Positions 15,903-23,727 of a DNA stretch of 37,281 nt are shown piece by piece (the stretch's first letter is position 1; every line of letters starts with the position of its first letter). This stretch comes from CAZDAW01 sp964503685. GTDB lineage: Bacteria; Chloroflexota; Anaerolineae; Anaerolineales; Anaerolineaceae. The notes beneath the pieces were generated by a model that did no database searches, was not told where the DNA came from, and was given only the letters and a program-made list of their open reading frames with translations. The stretch is from NCBI GenBank assembly GCA_964503685.1, contig CAZDAW010000027.1:1-37281 (forward strand). Reading direction: 5' to 3'. Both the position numbers and the translations under genes were made by a program.

Positions 15903-17540
15903 CTATTTCTCAGTCTTTTTTACGTTGGCGATTTCGCCGCCAATTCGCAAAGCGGTTGCGACCATTCCATCGCTGTCGATCTCAGTCGGGATATCCGATT
16001 TCGTATTAGTGATAAAATATTGCACGGGAATATCCAAACCCAATACTTGCAAAAGGGCAGATCGAACGATTTCACTGTTTTCTTTTTTCTCTATCTGTTC
16101 TTTAAGCACTTTACTAGCAAAACCCAGATGTAAAACATTTTTAACGAGTTCTATTGAGCGATATGAATTCAACAAACCGTATGTTTTAGGGTTCTGTTCT
16201 CTAACCGCCTTCAGAATTCGTTGCCAGTTTTGCGTTATTATCTGTAAACTGACGGTTGCTTCTGTGGTTACTGAAGCAGTGGCATTATTTTCACTTGCCA
16301 CAAGGTTTATTTCTTTCTCTGCAACAGGTATAACCGCTGGTTGCGCAGGCAAAGAGACGGATACAGTTTCTGGTAATTTCTCATTTTGAATTTGAATCCT
16401 GTTATTTGTCTCTGGCTTTGCCATGAAAGGCTGCGCCGCGCTTGATTTACTTTGTGAATTTACATCCTGCTCAAGCGCTTCAGCGAAAGCCAATTCAAGT
16501 GGTAAACTTGCCTGCCACCCAGATCGCAAATCCACAGCGGCATCATTGAAACCACGAATAATTCGCAGCAAATCCGAACGGGCAAAAGCCTGGGCATGCT
16601 GTCCCATCTGCATGCGTATTTCCGCGGGTGCATCGACTGAACTGGCGTTTTCCATTTGAACAAGGAGTAAATTCCGCAGATATTCAACCATCTGACGGGC
16701 AAATTGACGTGGATCAGTACCGGCGTCCAAAGCCTGTTGAATCTGCTTCAAACCTTCGGCAGAATTCTTCATCCGAATCGCTTCTACCAAATTCATAACC
16801 GCCTGATTAGTAGCAGTACCCAAAACAGTCTGCGCCATTTCCAACGTCAACATCTGCCCCATCGAAGCAAGTTGATCCAACAAAGAGATTGCATCGCGTA
16901 AGCTGCCTGTTGCTTGGCGAGCTATTAATGTGAGCGTATCTTCTTCGACAGAAAGACCCTCTTCAATAGCCTTTGTGCGCAAGAATTTGATAATATCCTG
17001 AACTGGAATTCGGCGAAATTCGTGCCGTTGACAACGCGAGAGAACCGTTGCCGGGATTTTATGTACTTCAGTGGTCGCCAAAATAAATATGGCATGGGCT
17101 GGCGGTTCTTCAAGCGTTTTTAGCAGGGCATTGAATGCCGCCGTTGAGAGCATGTGCACTTCATCAATTATATAGACCTTGTGTGATCCTAATGACGGTG
17201 AGAAATTTATTTTATCGCGCAAGTCACGTACGTCTTCAACGCTGGTATTCGACGCCGCATCAATTTCGATCAAATCCAAAAAGCGACCTTCGTTAACCGC
17301 TTTGCAACAATCACATTCATTACATGGCCTCTTTGCCAGATCGTTGTCGGTACAATTAATCGCTTTTGCCAGTAAGCGAGCTGTTGTCGTTTTACCCGTC
17401 CCGCGCGGGCCGGCAAATAAATAGGCATGCGCAATACGATTACTGACTATTGCATTTTTTATCGTTTGGATTACATGATCCTGTCCAATGACTTCTTCCC
17501 ATTGTCGAGGACGCCATTTTCTATAATATGCTTGAGACAT
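15903..17540 (-). CDS. dnaX: DNA polymerase III subunit tau/gamma
   Basis: This 545-residue protein is the clamp-loader ATPase that loads the sliding clamp and organises the replisome. Visible features are Walker A GPRGTGKT at residues 44-51, a zinc module with Cys63, Cys73, Cys76 and Cys79, the Walker B IIDEVHML and the sensor/arginine-finger motif SRCQRHE. A linker of about 50 residues near 370-430 precedes a C-terminal domain that would bind the polymerase. I see no properly phased slippery heptamer that would give a short gamma form. The start at ATG 17540 has an AGGAAAGG ribosome site. A TATAAT at 17575-17580 could be a promoter, though its -35 is weak. Confidence 0.97.
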   Translation of the reverse strand: MSQAYYRKWRPRQWEEVIGQDHVIQTIKNAIVSNRIAHAYLFAGPRGTGKTTTARLLAKAINCTDNDLAKRPCNECDCCKAVNEGRFLDLIEIDAASNTSVEDVRDLRDKINFSPSLGSHKVYIIDEVHMLSTAAFNALLKTLEEPPAHAIFILATTEVHKIPATVLSRCQRHEFRRIPVQDIIKFLRTKAIEEGLSVEEDTLTLIARQATGSLRDAISLLDQLASMGQMLTLEMAQTVLGTATNQAVMNLVEAIRMKNSAEGLKQIQQALDAGTDPRQFARQMVEYLRNLLLVQMENASSVDAPAEIRMQMGQHAQAFARSDLLRIIRGFNDAAVDLRSGWQASLPLELAFAEALEQDVNSQSKSSAAQPFMAKPETNNRIQIQNEKLPETVSVSLPAQPAVIPVAEKEINLVASENNATASVTTEATVSLQIITQNWQRILKAVREQNPKTYGLLNSYRSIELVKNVLHLGFASKVLKEQIEKKENSEIVRSALLQVLGLDIPVQYFITNTKSDIPTEIDSDGMVATALRIGGEIANVKKTEK

Positions 17541-17574
17541 ATCCTTTCCTGCTATCCAAAATCAATAACTGAAA

Positions 17575-17580
17575 ATTATA
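17575..17580 (-). promoter_or_regulatory. candidate -10 element upstream of dnaX
   Basis: TATAAT on the minus strand lies about 35 bases before the dnaX start, just after the lamin-tail gene. No matching -35 is obvious, so it may only supplement read-through. Confidence 0.35.
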
Positions 17581-17597
17581 AGACCAAATTGTAATAT

Positions 17598-18161
17598 TCA
17601 CGGAATCCGAAACGTTGCACGTACGTGACCTTGATCATCAAGCAAAGTGGCGACTTCGCCAATTTGCCAGATGGATTGATCACTTCCCCAATAAAGATCG
17701 ATGACTGAATTAACGCCAGCTTTCGTATGAACCTGAACAACTCCATCTTTATATAAGGTTAACTTTGGAAAAGTATAGATGTTCCGATTGCTATCTTCCA
17801 ATTGCCAACCTTCAAGAGAGAGTTCACCTTCTCCGCTTCTTTTTATAACAACATACTCATCATTTGCATTGCCCACACCAATAATATTAGCAATCAAGAT
17901 CGAATCATCACCAACGATACCAGGAGTATTTGTAGCTTTGCCTGGCTGAGATCCTTTATTACCTGAAGTCGCTGTACCTGTTGACAGGACTGTCGGCGCT
18001 ATTTGTCGGGAAGAATCTGTCTTTGAAACCGGGTTTTTTTGTGTCTCGGGGAAAGGTTTAACCACATTACCCCAGATTAATAGAACTGTAATCGTCGTAC
18101 AGGCAGAAACAAAAACGTTAATCAGAATATAATAAAGCAAGCGTTTCCATTGTTGTTTCAT
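17598..18161 (-). CDS. membrane-anchored lamin-tail-domain (LTD) protein
   Basis: The 187-residue protein has one membrane segment at about residues 8-30, a Ser/Thr-rich linker and a C-terminal lamin-tail domain at about 82-187. The LTD pattern is clear: NANDEYVVIKR, LSLEGWQLED, IYTFPKLTL, a VQVHTKAG strand, DLYWG and a closing VATLLDDQG. LTDs are Ig-like folds found in many secreted bacterial proteins, often as binding modules, and no catalytic domain is present. ATG 18161 is chosen over an in-frame ATG at 18188 because the latter lies within a promoter-like TGC-TATCAT sequence. It is upstream of dnaX on the same strand and divergent from the NYN gene. Function is unknown. Confidence 0.8.
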   Translation of the reverse strand: MKQQWKRLLYYILINVFVSACTTITVLLIWGNVVKPFPETQKNPVSKTDSSRQIAPTVLSTGTATSGNKGSQPGKATNTPGIVGDDSILIANIIGVGNANDEYVVIKRSGEGELSLEGWQLEDSNRNIYTFPKLTLYKDGVVQVHTKAGVNSVIDLYWGSDQSIWQIGEVATLLDDQGHVRATFRIP

Positions 18162-18247
18162 ATTATTACCAGATGAATGATAGCACATTCTTGAAATAAA
18201 TAAAGGTATTCGTTCATCTTCAATATCTTACATTCTTGATGGTATTC

Positions 18248-18730
18248 ATGCCTTATCTCATAGACGGACATAATCTCATTCCTAATTTACCTGGTTTTAG
18301 TCTCAAATATATAGACGATGAGCTGAAATTAATTCATCTGCTACAAGAATTTTGTCGACTGAAACATAAGCAAGTTGAAATATATTTTGATAATGCGCCA
18401 AACGGTTTCACAAAAACGCAAAAATTTGGCTCAGTTATAGCTCATTTTGTACCTAAAGGTCAAACAGCGGATACTGCTATCCAAATGCGCTTAAAGGCCT
18501 TAGGTAACGCAGCAAAGAACTGGACCGTAATTAGCTCTGATCATTGGGTTCAAAACCGGGCTCATGAATTACATGCCCGGATAATGGACTCAAAAACCTT
18601 TGCTAATCAAATGATTACACTCTTTACCACAGCAGAAATATTAATTGAAACGAGTTCTCACAAGTCAATGGAAAATGATATTGATGACTGGCTAAAAATA
18701 TTTGGAGACAGCGATGCTCTTAAAGAATGA
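18248..18730 (+). CDS. YacP-like NYN-domain ribonuclease
   Basis: The protein of about 160 residues starts with PYLIDGHNLI, the signature opening of NYN (YacP-like) PIN-fold nucleases. Other acidic positions fit the metal site: Asp in EIYFDNAP, Asp in TADTAIQ and the VISSDHWVQ segment. YacP relatives cleave RNA; B. subtilis Rae1 cuts ribosome-bound mRNA. The start is uncertain: ATG 18248 gives the usual N-terminus, while TTG 18236 and ATG 18239 are in frame four and three codons upstream. A TATCTT at 18224-18229 lies nine bases before ATG 18239. The gene is divergent from the lamin-tail gene and is followed by the deacetylase gene. Confidence 0.82.
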   Translation: MPYLIDGHNLIPNLPGFSLKYIDDELKLIHLLQEFCRLKHKQVEIYFDNAPNGFTKTQKFGSVIAHFVPKGQTADTAIQMRLKALGNAAKNWTVISSDHWVQNRAHELHARIMDSKTFANQMITLFTTAEILIETSSHKSMENDIDDWLKIFGDSDALKE

Positions 18731-18757
18731 CTTTTTAAATTCATTGCTCACTTCGAG

Positions 18758-18763
18758 TATAAT
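18758..18763 (+). promoter_or_regulatory. candidate -10 element of the deacetylase gene
   Basis: A perfect TATAAT lies 40 bases upstream of GTG 18803, with only a poor -35 (TTAAAT, 17-base spacer). AAGGA at 18791-18795 is the ribosome site. Confidence 0.4.
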
Positions 18764-18802
18764 AATTTTTATTGTACTCTTCCATCTCACAAGGAAAATC
18801 CT

Positions 18803-19819
18803 GTGAATTGCATCTGTTCCCTGGTTACTTCACCAGAACATCAGTCACCAAACCATCCTGAAATACCGTCTCGATTCCAGTTCTTTGACCAGATTCAGCT
18901 TGCTTCATACTCAAACCAAATTACCTGGGTAGAAACGATACCCGCCGAGCCAATCGAAATCGCCCAAGTGCATGAACCCTCTATGGTTGACGCGGTACAG
19001 ATTGCTGCCAATCAGGGCCCAATGATTATTGATCTGGCTCCTACTTATGTGACACAAGGATCATTTTTGGCCGCGCTTAATGCTGCAGGTGGTGTTTTAA
19101 CCTGTTCACGAATGATTCTTCAGGGTAAAGCACAGAGAGCTTTCGCATTGGTTCGCCCTCCCGGACATCACGCCAAACCAGACTGGGTCATGGGCTTTTG
19201 TTTATTCAACAACCTGGCCATTGCTGTACACGATGCTTTACAAATTGGCGTCGAAAAAGTAATGATTGTTGATTTTGATGCACACCATGGCAACGGAACT
19301 CAGGATATCTTTGCAAACGAGAAACGGGTCACTTTTATTTCCACTCATCAAGAACATATATACCCTGGAACCGGAATGTTTGATAACGAACCAATCCATA
19401 GGGGTCGTATTATTAATCTTCCTTTGCCAGCCAATGCAGGAGATCGAGCATTCTCACAAATTGCAGAACACATCCTTGTTCCAGTCGCCAATCGTCTTAA
19501 ACCCGAAGTCATTTTTGTTTCTGCAGGGTTTGATGCCCACTGGACTGATCCAATCACCCAATTAGGTGTCTCAACAACTGGATTTTATCAACTGACCCAG
19601 ATTCTTCTCCAGATAGCAGACACTCACTGCAATGGAAGAATTATATACGTACTCGAAGGGGGATACAATCCAAAAGCGCTTTTTGAGAATGTGTCTGCCG
19701 CATTATCAGCAATGACTGGAAATTCGAATATACTGGATTCGTATGGGGCCTCGCCTCATCCTGAGCCAGACATTTCTTCACGCATCGAACGAATTAGAGA
19801 AAATCACAGAATAAAATAA
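18803..19819 (+). CDS. histone-deacetylase-family (acetoin-utilisation type) amidohydrolase
   Basis: The 338-residue product is an arginase-deacetylase-fold zinc enzyme. All active-site motifs are intact: RPPGHHA (histidine pair), GFCLFNN, DFDAHHGNGT with the zinc-binding Asp and His, SAGFDAH with the second zinc Asp, and LEGGY near the end. Bacterial members deacetylate small molecules such as polyamines, or lysines of enzymes such as acetyl-CoA synthetase. The substrate cannot be read from sequence, and no acs or polyamine gene is nearby. Translation starts at GTG 18803 with AAGGA seven bases upstream. A hairpin with a U tract follows the stop codon. Confidence 0.92.
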   Translation: MNCICSLVTSPEHQSPNHPEIPSRFQFFDQIQLASYSNQITWVETIPAEPIEIAQVHEPSMVDAVQIAANQGPMIIDLAPTYVTQGSFLAALNAAGGVLTCSRMILQGKAQRAFALVRPPGHHAKPDWVMGFCLFNNLAIAVHDALQIGVEKVMIVDFDAHHGNGTQDIFANEKRVTFISTHQEHIYPGTGMFDNEPIHRGRIINLPLPANAGDRAFSQIAEHILVPVANRLKPEVIFVSAGFDAHWTDPITQLGVSTTGFYQLTQILLQIADTHCNGRIIYVLEGGYNPKALFENVSAALSAMTGNSNILDSYGASPHPEPDISSRIERIRENHRIK

Positions 19820-19836
19820 GTCACCAATTTTTTCAT

Positions 19837-19869
19837 AACCGGAACAAAACATTACCTCCCGGTTTTTAT
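19837..19869 (+). terminator. probable terminator of the deacetylase gene
   Basis: AACCGG (19837-19842) pairs with CCGGTT (19859-19864) around a 16-base loop and is followed by TTTATTT. The right arm lies inside the end of the convergent phosphoesterase gene. Confidence 0.5.
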
Positions 19870-20463
19870 TTCAACTATCGTTTCCTGAAATCCGTAAGTA
19901 TTGATAACCTGCGTAGATTCATAATATGTTTTAATCACCGTCTTGGGATGATAGACATGGATATGACCATGGAAATGATATTGTGGTTTAAAAACCTTGA
20001 TCAGCCAACGAAATGCTTTAATTCCCTGGTGAGGTCGATCGGGTTGGTCATGAATACCACTTGGCGATGCATGGGTTACAAAAACATCCAGATAACGTCC
20101 ATAAACCAACTTATTCATAAACAATAATGGCGTCAATGAGAATACGTGATTCCACATTTCACCTTCAGTGTACTGGAGTGGCCCACGATTATATTGTAAG
20201 CAACCTTCAACACCAGCCATGATCAATTGTTTATAGCGCACAGAACGTCTATGCAAATTATTGGGCATCCATTCATCAGCCAAACTTGTATGATTCCCTT
20301 TTACATAAAACGAAGGAACATTCAGCATTGAAGTTATATATTCCAGATAATACGAGGGCAAATCGCCGCAACTGATAACCAGATCAATATTTTTAAACCG
20401 TTCAAGAATTTGAGGGCTGTAAATGAAACTGACAATTATATCGCTGACAGATAATATTTTCAC
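19852..20463 (-). CDS. calcineurin-like metallophosphoesterase with altered first motif
   Basis: The 203-residue protein keeps most of the two-metal phosphoesterase signature: SCGDL, VKGNH, VTHASP and HGHIH. The first motif, normally DxH, reads SDII, so the histidine ligand is missing while the Asp is kept. Such members may use a different metal arrangement. Translation probably starts at GTG 20463, two bases after acpS ends, so it is the last gene of a tightly packed operon with two M16 proteins and acpS. The protein is cytoplasmic by sequence. A phosphoprotein or cyclic-nucleotide substrate is possible but not shown. Confidence 0.8.
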   Translation of the reverse strand: MKILSVSDIIVSFIYSPQILERFKNIDLVISCGDLPSYYLEYITSMLNVPSFYVKGNHTSLADEWMPNNLHRRSVRYKQLIMAGVEGCLQYNRGPLQYTEGEMWNHVFSLTPLLFMNKLVYGRYLDVFVTHASPSGIHDQPDRPHQGIKAFRWLIKVFKPQYHFHGHIHVYHPKTVIKTYYESTQVINTYGFQETIVEIKTGR

Positions 20464-20465
20464 AA

Positions 20466-20846
20466 CTATATATCCAAAGGCTCACTGGCCGCCACAACCA
20501 TTGCTACTGCATAGTGACTTGTATGGCTGATGCTGATAGACCATTTAACCAATTTGTATTGATCGGCAACCTTTCGAGCATTACCACGCAAATTCAATAT
20601 CGGTTCGCCCGCTTGTCCGCGTTTAATTTCGATATCCTGCCAACTGATCATCCCAATACCGGTTCCCAATACCTTCGCTACTGCTTCCTTGGCAGCAAAA
20701 CGCCCGGCGAGTGACTCGATACGATCACCCACCGCAAGTAGTTCATCAGGGGTGAAGATACGCTTTAGGAAGCGTTCTTTATATCGTTCTAATCCGCTCT
20801 GGATACGATCAATTTCAACAAGGTCTATACCCGTTCGCAGAATCAT
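20466..20846 (-). CDS. acpS: holo-[acyl-carrier-protein] synthase
   Basis: The 126-residue product has the length and motifs of AcpS, which transfers 4'-phosphopantetheine from CoA to acyl-carrier protein. The magnesium site residues are visible as Asp8 in GIDLVEIDRI and the Glu in GRFAAKEAVAK, and the C-terminus has SISHTSHYAVA. It starts three bases after the second M16 gene and ends two bases before the phosphoesterase. The start region has only a weak GGA site, so translational coupling is likely. Confidence 0.96.
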   Translation of the reverse strand: MILRTGIDLVEIDRIQSGLERYKERFLKRIFTPDELLAVGDRIESLAGRFAAKEAVAKVLGTGIGMISWQDIEIKRGQAGEPILNLRGNARKVADQYKLVKWSISISHTSHYAVAMVVAASEPLDI

Positions 20847-20849
20847 TGT

Positions 20850-22136
20850 TTATTCCGGACCCGCAATAGCAATTGCCAATTTGTCTGGCGATAGGTATTT
20901 TCGCGTAGTTTCTAAGATTAATTCAGAAGAAACAGAATTCACAAGATCAGTATATTGCCGATAATAATCCAAACCAAGCTGGTAACGTTCTAAGGCAAGG
21001 ATCGCTCCGGCTACACCTTGATTCGATTCCAACGACAGGGGTAACCGCCCAATATAATTGGCCTTACTATCGCTCAATTCTTCGTCCTTCACCTTTTCAT
21101 TTGTAAAACGGGTTAACTCTTGCTGAATCAGATCAATTGCCTTCTGAATATTTGCCGGATTCACGCCAGCAGATACTTCCCATGAGCCAGGGCCAACCCC
21201 GGCGCTTAGGCTTGTATACGCGTAGTATGCCAATCCAGATTGTTCACGAACAACATCACCAATCCGTCCCATCATACCAAATTGTCCAAGAATATTATTG
21301 CCTAAAGAAATCGGCAGATAATCAGGCGAGGCGCGATTTGGACCTGAAGTCCCCATTACGATATCCGCCTGACTTTTTCCAGCTATAACAACACGTTTAC
21401 TCACTGTTTCTGAAAGCGCCTGCAAAGAGGGCAATTCCGGCGCTTCAACTTGTGATGGGTTGACCCAGTCGCCGAAATACTTTTGAATTTTTTCCAGCAT
21501 TTCCATTGGTTCAACAGAACCAACAATAACGATAACCATTCCTTTGGGGCCATAATTGGTTTTGTGAAACTGCACAAGATCTGCCTGTTGTATTGCTTTA
21601 ATGGTTTCTGGGTAACCGTCTTCAGGATATTGATAAGGATGGTTCTTAAATAGCAGCTGGTCGAAAGTCAACGAAGCCATTTCTCTGGTATCTTGTGCAC
21701 GGATCGCCAACCCGGTCAAAATCTGATCTCTTAATTTATCCACCTGATCAATTGGGAAAACTGGCATCCGAAGCGCGTCGGCAAGTAATTCAAAAATTAG
21801 AGAAATATCTTCAGCTAAAGCCTTGCCGCTAAAACCAGTTGTATGTACACCAGAACTAAAACCAAGGCTTGCACCCACTGATTCCATCGCATCATAAATT
21901 TGTTGAAAACTCCGGTGTTGCGTACCGCGCATTAACGCGGAAGCCGTAAAGTATGCTGTTCCGAGTTTTTCAACCGAATCAAATAAACTCCCAACTGCTA
22001 TATATCCACTAACAACAACCGATGGGCTATTAAAATTCGACCTGCATAATACCGTAACGCCATTGTTTAATGTGAACCTGGCAATATCATCTGCCCCGGG
22101 CAAAGTGTTTGAATGCGGAGGAATAAAATTAATCAT
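20850..22136 (-). CDS. M16-family peptidase-like protein, catalytically inactive partner
   Basis: The 428-residue protein has the two-domain M16 fold but lacks the zinc motif HxxEH. The matching site reads YFTAS within GTAYFTASALMRGT. This fits the non-catalytic subunit of bacterial M16B heterodimers, comparable to the alpha subunit of the mitochondrial processing peptidase, whose second half helps shape the chamber. The open frame extends into the upstream gene to 22193, but AGGAG eight bases ahead of ATG 22136 fixes the start, one base after the upstream stop. It is adjacent to and nearly the same length as its active partner. Membership is confident; the partnership is inferred. Confidence 0.9.
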   Translation of the reverse strand: MINFIPPHSNTLPGADDIARFTLNNGVTVLCRSNFNSPSVVVSGYIAVGSLFDSVEKLGTAYFTASALMRGTQHRSFQQIYDAMESVGASLGFSSGVHTTGFSGKALAEDISLIFELLADALRMPVFPIDQVDKLRDQILTGLAIRAQDTREMASLTFDQLLFKNHPYQYPEDGYPETIKAIQQADLVQFHKTNYGPKGMVIVIVGSVEPMEMLEKIQKYFGDWVNPSQVEAPELPSLQALSETVSKRVVIAGKSQADIVMGTSGPNRASPDYLPISLGNNILGQFGMMGRIGDVVREQSGLAYYAYTSLSAGVGPGSWEVSAGVNPANIQKAIDLIQQELTRFTNEKVKDEELSDSKANYIGRLPLSLESNQGVAGAILALERYQLGLDYYRQYTDLVNSVSSELILETTRKYLSPDKLAIAIAGPE

Positions 22137-22137
22137 G

Positions 22138-23427
22138 CTACGATCTCCTGTTTTGTCCAGGACGATACACGCCCAAGATACGATTCTTTTCACATAAATA
22201 TTGTTGGGCAGCCCATTGTACGTCCGCTGGGGTGACTTCAGCCAATTTGTCTACATAATGAATAAACCAATCATAACTATCAAACATTTCCGAATACCCC
22301 ATCCAAAAGGCCTGATTCGTAATATTTTCACTGCCATATATGAATAATGCACGAGCTTGTTTTATCGCACGGGCAACCTCATCCTCTGATACAATCGTAT
22401 CCTGTAAATAATGAATTTCCTGGTCAATGGCGCTGATAACTTCAGCAGTAGTATGCTTTGGATTCAATATCACTGTTATATCGTAGAGATATGGATCAAT
22501 TGTGGCTTGGAGGCCGCCACTAACACTTACTGCTAATTCCTTTTCCACTAAAGCCTGATAAAGGCGTGACGTCTTATTAGAGATTCCACCACCACCAAAC
22601 ATATTAAGTCCGGTGGGACCAGTTAATAAACTATCGAGGACGCTTAATTTAAAGAATTCTATATCTGAAGCAGCTGGCGCCCGATATGCCAGTTGAACAT
22701 AAGTTGTCTCGCCATTTCCTTCAACAGTTAATATATGCTCACCGGTCACAGGCGGTTCAGGTCTCACCTTATGGCCTGGTGGTGCACCACCAGGCAATGA
22801 ACTAAAATATTCATCTATTTTATTGAACATTTTTTCAACTTCAAAATCGCCAGCTACAGCCAACAAGGCATTACTGGGCACATAATACGTTCTATAATGT
22901 TTAAATAAATCATCCCTTTGCATACTAAGTAAATCAGGCATATCGCCAATGATTTGATGATGATACGGATGAACCCTGAAAGCAGCTGATTGAATGGCTT
23001 CTCCTAATTGAAAAAGCGGCTCATTCTCACTACCTTCGCGCTCAGAAATAATCACTGTTCTTTCAGAGGCCACTTCTTCAGGGTCATAAATGCTATTTAC
23101 CATGCGATCCGCTTCTAAACGCAACGCCAAGTCAATTTTATCGGCGGGCATGGTTTCATAAAATGTTGTCCAATCCAGATGTGTGAAAGCATTCCACACA
23201 CCCCCATCACGCGAAATTGATTTATCAAGAACGCCCGCCGGAAACTGTTTTGTCCCTTTAAACTGCATATGCTCTACCCAATGCGAAATTCCGGTAATAC
23301 CTGGCACTTCATCCCTAGAGCCAACCCGGTACCAAACCCAGCTGCTAATAATGGGCGCTGTGTGTATCTCCTTTAACAAAACAGTCAGGCCATTGGGGAG
23401 TTGTTTGCGTATTAAATCGTCTGTCAT
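22138..23427 (-). CDS. M16-family zinc metallopeptidase, active subunit
   Basis: The 429-residue protein is an M16 (insulinase/processing-peptidase type) metalloprotease. The inverted zinc motif is intact as His49-x2-Glu52-His53 in GISHWVEHMQFKGT, and the second-domain glycine-rich segment (FGGGGISNKTSRLY) is present. These enzymes degrade small peptides inside a closed chamber. The start is set at ATG 23427, preceded by AGAGGTGAT, an excellent ribosome site; a longer frame to 23472 lacks one. The gene leads an operon with the inactive M16 partner, acpS and a phosphoesterase. A minus-strand TATAAT at 23585-23590 may be a distant promoter, though its -35 is poor. Confidence 0.93.
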   Translation of the reverse strand: MTDDLIRKQLPNGLTVLLKEIHTAPIISSWVWYRVGSRDEVPGITGISHWVEHMQFKGTKQFPAGVLDKSISRDGGVWNAFTHLDWTTFYETMPADKIDLALRLEADRMVNSIYDPEEVASERTVIISEREGSENEPLFQLGEAIQSAAFRVHPYHHQIIGDMPDLLSMQRDDLFKHYRTYYVPSNALLAVAGDFEVEKMFNKIDEYFSSLPGGAPPGHKVRPEPPVTGEHILTVEGNGETTYVQLAYRAPAASDIEFFKLSVLDSLLTGPTGLNMFGGGGISNKTSRLYQALVEKELAVSVSGGLQATIDPYLYDITVILNPKHTTAEVISAIDQEIHYLQDTIVSEDEVARAIKQARALFIYGSENITNQAFWMGYSEMFDSYDWFIHYVDKLAEVTPADVQWAAQQYLCEKNRILGVYRPGQNRRS

Positions 23428-23664
23428 ATCACCTCTTAATTGGAATTCATGTTTCAAGCGGTATAACAACATCTACAGCAACTGATAATTGTACACCTGC
23501 CGGTAAAAGTCTATCGGCCTTCATACTTAACAAAATGAATTTTCTTCTGTTTGATCAAATTGATTAAGTTGGCTCAAGAACTTCATTATAAGTCTCCAAT
23601 TCACTATCTTATCCGAACATCTTGAATATAGCATAGAGGATAAAATATTGAAAATAAAATGAAG

Positions 23665-23670
23665 TATAAT
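23665..23670 (+). promoter_or_regulatory. candidate -10 element of the ferredoxin-NADP reductase gene
   Basis: TATAAT lies 57 bases upstream of GTG 23728. It overlaps codons after an in-frame ATG at 23659, which argues that this ATG is not the true start. The -35 region is poor. Confidence 0.4.
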
Positions 23671-23727
23671 TCTCTAAGTAACCACAAAAGCTCTTTACCT
23701 CTACACCCAATCCAGGGAGGGAAAATT

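Noticed and set aside
16080..16110. A-rich stretch in dnaX as a possible programmed frameshift
   Set aside because: The six As are in the wrong codon phase for X_XXY_YYZ slippage and lie near the C-terminus, past where a gamma-type product would end.
15853..16389. 178-codon ORF antisense to dnaX
   Set aside because: It lies inside a certain dnaX gene, has no ribosome site and its composition is that of a reverse-strand shadow.
23560..23580. TTGATCAA palindrome as a Crp/FNR-type site in the M16/reductase gap
   Set aside because: The half-sites do not have the TTGAT-N4-ATCAA spacing, and such AT-rich palindromes are frequent.
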